Source of the DNA: Synaphobranchus kaupii
Taxonomy: Eukaryota > Chordata > Actinopteri > Anguilliformes > Synaphobranchidae
Assembly (NCBI GenBank): GCA_029718625.1
Contig: CM056391.1
Span: 906,162-970,161 of the forward strand
Length of the DNA stretch: 64,000 nt
Direction of reading: 5' to 3'
The position numbers and the translations under genes were made by a program. Positions 55,462-64,000 of the stretch are shown one piece after another. The notes beneath the pieces are model-generated. The model was not told the origin of the DNA. It searched no databases and worked only from the letters and a program-made list of their open reading frames with translations. The first letter of the stretch is position 1, and the number at the start of each line of letters is the position of its first letter.

Positions 55462-58400
55462 TTACTTTGGCGGCGTTAGACGTCCCACGTCTTCACTGTT
55501 CTCTCTCCATTGCAGCGCTCCTATCCCAACAAACACAAGGCAGAATAAAACGATGAAACGGGGTCACAAAGGCTGGTGATTAAACTACTGATACCGCACC
55601 GTTGATTTTCACACTCAGTTATTTCATCTCTACCCTGAAACATTAAACTAGTTATGCATTCCGTTGCATTTCCTTTACTTGTTTTTGTTGTTGTCGTGGT
55701 AGTAGCCTAGGCTATGGTTCCTTTCAGTCGCGTTGGTCTGAGTGTATCATTTAATACAGACACATCCTAAAACTTTAAAATTTCCAATGGGCTCGAGGAT
55801 GTTTCAAAGATAAAGGAATGACTTTTTGGTAATAACTGAAGTTGAAACTGTGGACCACATTTCCATTTGAAGAACAGAACATACTGTGGGATCTGTGGTG
55901 AAAACATTCACCTAGCCCTCCGATAAGAGTTACTGCTGGAAGCAAGGCCTGCTTCTAGAAGCTGTGTAGGCTATGTAGAAGCTACGGGTCTGCAGTTCCA
56001 CCACCAAATAAAAGATAATCCTTTTTATAACAATAAATTAAGTGCTGACACCTACTAAGCAATGTGATGTTGCAATAATGCATATAATTACAGGTATCTG
56101 TGTAAAGATTGGTTGGATATGCAATGGTAGCGGATTTGCTTGTGTTTACAAACAGGAGCCAACTTAATTGTGCGAATGTAACAATATCATTCACATACGT
56201 TTGTTTTGATTATTCAGTAATTGGTCATTACCTTCACCTTGTTTGCTAATGTACAAAGTTCCTGGGTTAATGTAATCATGTTGCCTCAGATTACATCACT
56301 TATTTTGTCACCCCGTAGGGTGTTTTGTTGCTATAGATAAAAAAGGCAATCAAGGGTTCAGATAATGAGCTTGTGAAGCTATACAGCCTGATACTACTTT
56401 GTGACTGTAATTCAAACATGAATCAGAATAATGCACCATTTTGTACAGAATTGTTGGCAAATCTAGGCAACCCAGGAACAACTAATTTAATTAGTCCTTT
56501 ACGCTTTGGAGTAAGCCTGCTATTGAAAATCCTCCTTAGATATAGCCTAGGCTACCGTAATTTAACGTGTGTGAGAACTATCCTACACATGTCTCAGCTG
56601 TGTTTTGTTTTTTAATTGCCTAATTGGATTTGGCAAAGGTACTTTCTTGGTGATTTCACACTTTTGTAATTCCTTGAGACTAATACTGATACTCTCTACT
56701 GTTGTAAGTCTCACTGGCTAAGAGCATAGCCTACTGCAATGGAATGTAATGCTATGCAGAAAATAATTAAGGCTAACTCTTGCCTGATAAATACACTAAT
56801 GAATGGAATGATCACATGACTTACTGCGGTATTGGCAAATCTTCCAAACGGCGACGGCAGTGCATATTAGGAACACCAAAGCAACCGCGGTTTGGCACAG
56901 CACCCCCAGAGTCCTTTGCAAGCAGGTCTGTGCACTGCGCAGAAAATACTTTGGTTTGAGTGTAATTCATTGAGTGCACTACAGATAATGTTTTTGCTCA
57001 CTTTGCAACTTATTTCCAAGCCTCTGGTTGCACCTCGTGTCACCAGCAGTGCACTGAAATCTGCAGCCGCAAAAGAGCCGAATTAACCCAAATGCAGCTG
57101 TTGTCTCAAGTCGGACAACAACCTGCCTGCTTGCAGGGAAGCGGAAAAGATGCTTCCAGATACAGAGGGATGGATATAGACTCGCCTCATACACTCTAAG
57201 AGTAAAAGCTAAGGGGAGAACACAAAACTCACCTGGAACACCGCTGACTTCCGTGATCCGGACGACTGGTCTTTTGGACAGTAGGAGATGCTTCTGTTGT
57301 GATGATCACTGTGTTGTTCTCGTAGGATTGAGAGGGAGATTCCATGGTGCCTGTCAGCAAATGCAAAGTCCAGATACTGTACTGTACTATATTTTCAAAT
57401 GCTTTTTAACATTGTCACGTGACACAATCGTTTTTTTTATTTATTTCTAATCATATTTCAGCTGTAAATTTATATTTTAAATGGGTCCACCCCCAATTGA
57501 GAACCATACATTTCAAACAATAAATGCTTAACCCTTGTGTGGTGTTCGGGTCTGTGGGACCCGTATTCAATGTTTATTAAAGAAAAATGATAAAATTCAT
57601 AATTTTTTCAACCTGAGACTCATTGGCCTTGGCTCATTTTCTGTGATGAACATGTAAAAGAACACAAAAATCACATTTAATCACAAAAAACAAATATCAC
57701 TTTTATTGATAGATGTGATCTAGCAGAGGTAAATGGTCAATATTAACCATATATGCTGTCTATATTACTTGTAATTGAGATAAAGTCAATATCTGTGAAG
57801 TATTTTTACGTAAATTGTTATGGCTTTATTGTTTTAAAAACCCAATAATGTTGTGGGTCCACCAGACCCGCGAACACTGGGTGAGTAACAAAAACACGAA
57901 CACAACACAAGGGTTAAGGAAGTTGCTCACCAACTTTTATTGTGTTATGTATGTTTGTCTGTGTTGTAATGCTGTGGTCATGTAAAAGAAGAACAGAACG
58001 CCCAACATGCATCTACAAGCCAGTCTGCACATTACTACAGGACTGCTAGCAACAGTTAGTGAAACTTGTTTTTACAACATGCTATTTACACCCATTTTCA
58101 ACCCTCACAGAGAGAAAGTGACAGAAAATACCATTTAAAATATTATTATGCATTTTTATACAGGCTTGTTTAATTAGAGTTCCTTACATGTGGTGACTGT
58201 GGTAGTTGTAGTTTTCTGAGTGACAGTGATGTGAACAGGGATCTGTAGTTCTCCAGCAGCACACCAATACCAGCCTGTGTCCTCCCTCATCGTCACATTG
58301 AAGACTTTTTTAGAGCTGACATCTTTGATCTCTGATCTTCCAGATTTACCAGAACTCACTTCCACACAGGAGCCCCCAGCCCTGCACCAGCTCTTCCTGT

Positions 58401-60744
58401 CGTACAGTTCATTATAGTGACACTGCACACTGACATGGCCCCCTTCCACACCGGTCACCTCCTGTTGGTCAACCCAGAGGCCAGGAGTACCTGAACACCA
58501 CAGAAAGGAAAAAAAAAACGTTGCATTGCAGCTTTGATTTTCCCCCTGAAATCGAAATAAACTGCAAAAGTAGGCCAAAGAAAATTATTTTCATACTCTC
58601 ATGGATACTGTGAGGACTTGGATAGCAAGAAAACTGCAAGTACCATTGAGGTTGGCACCACAATGTCATTCTTTATGTAGAGTCAAAAAGAACCAATGGT
58701 TTTGCAGATTAACAATGAAAAGAAATACTCAATGTTGCTAGGACAACTGCTAGAATCACTAATTTACCCAGAGTGCAACAGTTTACAGTAGAAAGTACTG
58801 CGCAGTGTATGGTTGGAAATCACGGGGAGAAGTGAAGATGCCGTCATTAAGAGGTTGGGAAGCAGTTCTCACTGAGTGCAGTGTGTGCTGCAGCCATCTT
58901 ACCATCAGTGACTGACAGGTACAGATATGAGCTCTCATCTTCAGTCCATTTATCCTTTATCTCTACAGCACACCAGTAATATCCAGAGTCCCCCGTCTTC
59001 AGCTTTTTCATGGTAACAGTGAAGACATGATGGGTGGGGTCATCAGTGATCAACGTTTCTCCTTCAACTTTTGGAGAGTCAGTGCGCACTACAGAAGAAC
59101 ATATAATCCAGTATCTACCATGACACCAGTATTTCACATAATGTTCATATTTTCTATCATAGAGACATGGGATAGTGACAGATCTTCCTCTCTGTACAGC
59201 TACATGACTCACTGTGGACACAGAGTCAGCACCTGCAGAGAGAAACACACACTTCATCAGTATGGGCTCATTTTACCGTCACAGCAGAGTAAAGCACAGC
59301 CTGTAGGGCAGCCGACTCTCAGGCTATGCATGAATCCCCCTTGTTTTCCTGTGCTTTCAGGTTTAGAGTTATTATAGTAGAGGCGACCGAGCAGATTTAT
59401 TTCCTGTGGTTAAATCCTCTCTGCTCACCACAATAAAGGGCACAATACATTTTATTGTCGGTTTGAAGCCATTTATGTCAGTATTCACATTTAGAGAACA
59501 AGATCATAGCTCCATCTCTTTTTGGTAAAACTCTGAGCTATTCTAATCATGTAAAGTATGTGAAGTGTTAAAAGGTCATAATGTTGCAACTGTTGCTGAT
59601 ACTTGGCTTTAATTAGTATGTCACACATACTGATATCAGACATTGTCATGCTTTCAATGAGCGTCGCGAACGAGTTCGCAGAGTAAATTCTGTCGGAGAA
59701 CCTCTCGCTGTAGCTGACCATGGTCGGCTAGCAATCACACGTCACATACTCAACCAATCACATGCACACACCTCTAATGGAGCGCCCTTTATAAGCCAAT
59801 AATTAGTTCTCTCTGTACTGCTTGAATGCTGATGCGCTGCTCGTTGTTGCTGACGGCTTGTGTTAAAAGAAATTTGCTGTCACCCTCCACCAGCCCAGCT
59901 TCCTGTCGTTTGGATCTGCTTTAGTATGGGGGGTTTCTGGTCATCTCCTGTTTAGCGGGGGGAGATGCCCGTGCTCCGGAGCAGTACTAAAGCAGATCCA
60001 TTCACTGCCAAACTAAAATAATTATGCAGCACATTCATTCATTAACCATTTAATTTAAATACGTGAGTTGTCCTGACAGAATTGTATGTTGACACTTCCA
60101 GTCCAAAACTATGTGTTAAAAATGTATTAACTACTACAATACAAATAGTTGTTTATTGGGTTTACATAACATTTAGTGATTATAAATGGGTCTCTAAGCC
60201 TTCTTGGTGATGCCGCATTCTGTATGTCGCTCTGGTTAAGAGCGTTTGCCAAATGATTGTAATCTAAAGTAACCTTACAACTACAAAATGCACAAACATT
60301 ACATTTTTATCTGTTCAGCTTCATAAACAGGATTTCTTTTGCATGAAGTGGTTTTAATGGCAATGGCAATAAGAAAGAAAAGAGGATGCAATGCAAGAGT
60401 TTATGAAAACGTTTATGAAGAAACAAAAATATAGAAACTGAGATTGATGCCACATGTAGAAACATAGTTTTGTTTGGCATTTAAATTTCTTTCTTAAAGT
60501 AGCAGGGTCCGTTTATTTTCATGAGTATTGCTCAGCGATAAAAAGTAAAATTTAATCACATCATATTCATATTTTATTCATGCAAACTACAGGCTTCAGG
60601 ATAACTCATTCATTCAGGTTTATGATACAGACAGCCTCACTGCTACAATGTCCCAGTATTCAGTATACAGTGTGAGAAACGAGTCCTACCTGGCAGTACA
60701 GAGAGGAAGAGGACGGTGAGGAAGAGTAGCAGAGTAGGAGCCAT
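55462..60744 (-). CDS. CD300/pIgR-like receptor B2 with short tyrosine-free tail (complete model)
   Basis: Six exons on the minus strand match A2: 60690-60744 signal peptide, 58903-59232 Ig V1, 58188-58490 Ig V2, 57233-57350 stalk, 56825-56913 membrane segment, 55462-55520 last exon with stop. Splice sites and phases are kept, giving 317 residues. Unlike A2, the V2 domain has the usual RKSWC. It lacks four residues before the F strand (TMREDTGWYWC against TMRELNREDTGWYWC). The tail again has no tyrosine (RALQWRENSEDVGRLTPPK). V1 differs from A2 in its C'-strand (RYWIICSS) and in the loop after the F strand (KDKWTEDESS), the usual variable parts of CD300 ligand faces. B2 is the intact receptor of copy B; its neighbour B1 is broken. 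Confidence 0.75.
57528..57917. mobile_element. piggyBac-type MITE, copy B
   Basis: Counterpart of 25102-25466, with TTAA on both sides. It is about 25 bases longer inside and has one changed base in the right end. Confidence 0.8.
59550..60030. other. Inserted block with TATA box and short frame, copy B
   Basis: Counterpart of 27165-27600, including the start at 59721, the 76-residue frame and the GGATCTGCTTTAGTA hairpin. Confidence 0.35.
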
Positions 60745-60770
60745 ATGTGCCTTACAGGTATGCGTGTGTG

Positions 60771-60773
<3 letters not shown>

Positions 60774-60808
<35 letters not shown>
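60774..60808 (-). repeat. (CA)n tract in the 5' leader of receptor B2
   Basis: Much shorter than in A2, though the flanks are identical. Confidence 0.85.
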
Positions 60809-60810
<2 letters not shown>

Positions 60811-60846
60811 CCGTCAGAGAGAAGAGCTCCCTTTAGCGTGATTCTT

Positions 60847-60854
60847 ACTTCCTG
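60847..60854 (-). promoter_or_regulatory. Candidate ETS/PU.1 site upstream of B2
   Basis: CAGGAAGT on the coding strand, conserved with A1 and A2. Confidence 0.4.
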
Positions 60855-61489
60855 TTTATCTCAGACCCCATCTCTGGTCCCCTGTGCTCTGTATGCTGTG
60901 GTCTCTCAGTGGCCAGAGCAGGATGTCTATTATTTTCATTTCATACATCTTTATGTATTATCGTTTGCCCATTTTACAGCACTTTATGACTTTATGTATA
61001 AAACAGGGATAATAAAATACACTCTCAGGAAAAAGGCATGAAAAACTGCCTAAAAAGGTACAAACGCTCGTCACTGGGGTGGGACCCTATTGATACATAA
61101 AATTATTAATAATTATGAATGATATTGCACTACCTCAAAATGAACACCATGTAACATTCAGACCACTGTAAAAGCTCTGTTAGAATAAAATGACGAAAAA
61201 ATTGTGTTTTTGGTAGAGTTTGGACCAGTATGATTGAACCAGTAAATAAAAAAGGATTGAACTGCTATAGTCTTGTTTTTGGGCTCCCTGTCACAATGGC
61301 AGCGAGATTTCAGGGATGGACCCAGATGCAGAGATATACTCGAGACCATGTGGGTGGAAAAAGTAACAAGAACTTTTACTTTGAAGTAGCAATGGCAGGA
61401 ACAAAACAACAAACAGGCAGGCAAATGAACTAACAAACAGGCAAAGAGAATTAGGGCATCAGGGGCATCAGCAGAGGGCAACAGCACAT

Positions 61490-62080
61490 TATCAAGTAAG
61501 TAAACTGAAGGTGTCTTTCTCGTCGAGCAGAGGGCAGCAGAGTCAAACATTTAAAATGGGGTAAATGGCTGTATTTGATGCTCTGGAACAGGAATCCTCT
61601 GGTTCCTCACGTTTCTGAGCATCTGGGCCTCTTCCCTTATTCTTGCACACAGAATTCCTGTTGGGACCGTCCTCTATAGTCACGTTGCTGCCCCCCTACT
61701 GAACAGACAGGGAACATTCAGGCATAGATATCAAGATAATTTGGGTTTTAACATGATCACCCTTCAGCCCGATTAAAAAAGGTGTAATAAAAAACAGTGA
61801 AAGGAATTAAGGAAAGTTTGTAAAGATATGAGGGATGAAAATTAAACGCAAGTTCTACAAGTCCCAGAACCGTAAGGTAAGTATCCTTCACCATTCAGGT
61901 GGGTTGATATTTATTGTGTGAACAGCAAAACCGCAAAATATTACACCCAGAAATCAGTTTAATCCCACAAACAAGATGCTAATTACTCTTAATCTGACAC
62001 TTTTACTGTCTTTTGAAGGATAATTTATCCTCAGGCCACATTATGCCATAAATAGCTTTGAATGGCATGAAGAATAAATT
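61490..62080. repeat. 3' flank of a third receptor locus in copy B
   Basis: Matches 3320-3910 next to A1. No tail exons equivalent to 4213-4794 follow; instead similarity jumps to the intron between the V2 and V1 exons near 62250, so the tail, membrane, stalk and V2 exons of this gene are missing. Confidence 0.7.
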
Positions 62081-62541
62081 CCCCATATTAACACCCAAAT
62101 AAAACTAATCAGTCAGATCAACTAATTCTATATTGTACAATGTGACAAGTGATTCATTTAGAAGCAGGCTACACTTTAAATGCATTACATTAAGTATTGG
62201 CAGGTACATTAAATAAACTGCACAGGTCTTTTACAGACCAAAGAAAATGATATACTCTCATGGATACTGTGAGGAGTTGGATGGCAAGAAAACTGCAAGT
62301 ACCATTGAGGTTGGCACCACAATGTAATTTTTTATGTAGAGTCAAAATTAACCAATCGTTTTGCAGATAAACAATGAACAGAAAAACTCAATGTTGCTAG
62401 GACAAGCGCTAGAATCCCTAATTTACCCAGAGTGCAACAGTTTACAGTAGAACGGAAATCACAGGGAGAAATGAAGATGCCGTCATTAAGAGGTTGGGAA
62501 GCAGGTCTCACTGAGTGCAGTGTGTGCAGCAGCCATCTTAC

Positions 62542-62871
62542 CAGCAGTGACTGACAGGTACAGATATGAGCCCTTATCTAGAGTGAATTCATCCTTAATC
62601 TCTATAGCACACCAGTAATATCCAGAGTCCCACGTCTTCAGCTCTGTCATGGTAACAGTGAAGACATGATGGGTGGGGTCATCACTGATTGATGTTTCAT
62701 CTTTAACTTTTGGAGAGTCAGTGCATACTACAATCCAACAGTTATACCAGTCTGACCCAGAACACCAGTATTTCACATAATGTTCATATTTTCTATCATA
62801 GAGACGTGGGATAATGACAGATCTTCCGCTCTGTACAGCTACATGACTCACTGTGGTCACAGCATCAGCAC
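62542..62871 (-). pseudogene. CD300/pIgR-like Ig V1 exon of a third, decayed gene
   Basis: A 330-base exon with intact acceptor and donor and an open frame (GADAVTTVSHVAVQSG at its start). The canonical B-strand Cys is Arg (IIPRLYD instead of TIPCLYD), which removes the core Ig disulfide. The other cysteines (KYWC, NCW, YYWC) remain, and an extra Cys appears at VVCTD. No V2, stalk or membrane exon is found downstream. A signal exon, if any, lies beyond the window. Most likely a pseudogene; expression as a single-domain secreted form cannot be excluded. Confidence 0.7.
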
Positions 62872-63180
62872 CTGCAGAGAGAAACACACACTTCATCAGT
62901 ATGGGCTCATTTTACCGTCACAGCAGAGTAAAGCGCAGTCTGTAGGACAGCCAAATCTCAGGCCACACGCTTTCCTGTGCTTACAGCTTTAGCGTTATTT
63001 TTGGCTCCATGTCAGCATAATTTCCTGTGGTTTACGTCTTGTCTGCTCACGACAGTAAAGTGCAAAATACATTTTTCTGTGGGTTTGCAGCCATTTCTGT
63101 GTGTATTCACGCTTACAGAACAACATTATAGCTGCATCTCTTTTTGGTAAAACTATGAGCTATTATAATCATGCAATGTA

Positions 63181-63724
63181 CACTGCCCGGCCAAAAAAAA
63201 AAGTCGCACACTGTAATATTTTGTTGGACCGCCTTTAGCTTTGATTATGGCGCACATTTGTCGTGGCATTGTTTCGACAACCTTATGCAACGTCACAACA
63301 TTTATTTCCGTCCAGACTTGCATTAATTTTTGGCCCAGATCTTGTATTGACGACGGGAGAGTCGAACCACTCCGTGAACTCTTCTACAGCACATCCCAAA
63401 GACTTTCAATGGGGTTAAGGTCAGGACTCTGGTGGCCAATTCATGTATGAAAATGATTCCTCATGCTCCCTGAACCACTCTTTCACAATTTGAGCCCGAT
63501 GAATCTTGGCATTGTCGTCCTGGAATATGCCCATTGATGGGATAACCTGGTCATTCAGTACATTCAGGTACTCAGCTGACTTCATTTTATTGCTGCATAA
63601 CGTTGCTGAGCCTAGACCTGACCAATTGAAGTAACCCCAGATCATAACACTGCCTCCAGAGGTTTGTACAGTGGGCACTATGCATGACTGGTGCAACTGC
63701 GACTTATTTTTTTGCCAGGCAGTG
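63181..63724 (-). mobile_element. Tc1-like transposon remnant
   Basis: Begins CACTGCCCGGCCAAAAAAAA and ends GCCAGGCAGTG, flanked by TA. The flanks match the uninterrupted sequence at 59557-59570 (AAAGTATGTGAAGTG), so the insertion point is visible by comparison. It holds part of a transposase on the minus strand. Confidence 0.88.
63360..63700 (-). pseudogene. Tc1-like transposase, C-terminal part
   Basis: Reads [16 protein letters not shown], then [11 protein letters not shown] with the second catalytic Asp, then MNWPPES; a one-base shift follows and the family block DLNPIESLWDVL is read in another frame near 63400. The N-terminal half is absent. Confidence 0.85.
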
Positions 63725-63725
63725 T

Positions 63726-64000
63726 ATGTGAAGTGTGAAAAGGTCATAATGTTTCAACTGTTGCAGATACTTGGCTTTAAATTATCTAAAATATCATACA
63801 TACTGATATGAGATATTGTCATGCTTTCATTGTTGGTTGACACTTCTATTTCAAAACTATATGTTAAAAAATGTATTTACTACTAAGACACAAATAGTTT
63901 TTTGTTGGATTTACATGGCATTTAGTGATTATAAATGGGTCTCTGTGCCTTCTTGGTAATGCCACATTTTTGTATTTCTGAGAGTAACACTTATGTTATT
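63726..64000. other. Intron-like sequence of the third receptor locus
   Basis: Matches intron 1 of A2 and B2 (27170-27200 and 27655-27800) but lacks the TATA-bearing block those genes carry. No exon is seen before the window ends. Confidence 0.5.

Larger units (their letters stand above)
42388..61760. repeat. Segmental duplication, copy B
   Basis: Nearly identical to the start of the window onward. It lacks the part equivalent to 12019-16410, which is replaced by a Penelope fragment and a short templated copy (54205-54871). It also lacks the Penelope element of copy A and the LTR-bearing block of copy A. Beyond about 61760 it continues into a third receptor locus that copy A has lost. Confidence 0.93.

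Overview
The window is nuclear DNA from a ray-finned (teleost) fish. It has multi-exon immunoglobulin-superfamily genes with phase-1 domain introns, long AT-rich introns, GT/CA microsatellites, and many teleost-type transposons (Tc1/IS630-like, Penelope, piggyBac, Harbinger, LTR, SINE). The species cannot be fixed from the sequence alone.

The main structure is a large tandem segmental duplication. Copy A (1 to about 29357) recurs nearly identically as copy B (42388 to about 61760), a repeat distance of about 42.4 kb. Each copy carries two minus-strand CD300/pIgR-like (CMRF35-like) receptor genes. Gene 1 has a signal peptide, two Ig V domains, a Ser/Thr stalk, a membrane segment and three ITIM tyrosines (A1, 4213-15367). 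Gene 2 has the same ectodomain plan but a very short tail with no tyrosine (A2, 20754-28313; B2, 55462-60744). B1 (46627-54204) has lost its signal exon and half of its first Ig domain to a rearrangement. A fourth locus at the right edge (62542-62871) keeps one Ig exon, which lacks its first Ig cysteine.

Between the copies, on the plus strand, lies a Siglec-like gene (31360-41690). It encodes a signal peptide, a V-set domain with the sialic-acid arginine, two C2 domains, a membrane segment and a tail with SxYxxI/YxN motifs. Its second C2 exon is one base too long (310 instead of 309) at a run of nine C, which breaks the frame. Fragments of its last exon recur at 1066 and 43487, so the duplicated unit probably includes a Siglec-like gene as well, copy A's lying left of the window.

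Together the genes form a birth-and-death leukocyte receptor cluster: an inhibitory ITIM receptor, tail-less partners with similar ectodomains, and a Siglec-like lectin. The rest is mobile DNA. It includes a Penelope element (16861-20594) that entered copy A after the duplication: copy B has the empty site, and a 15-bp target duplication flanks the element. Its inverted arms each carry a complete hammerhead ribozyme motif, and a Harbinger element is nested inside it. There are also solo LTRs with target duplications, piggyBac and IS630-like MITEs, and an 88-bp minisatellite that shares an LTR end.
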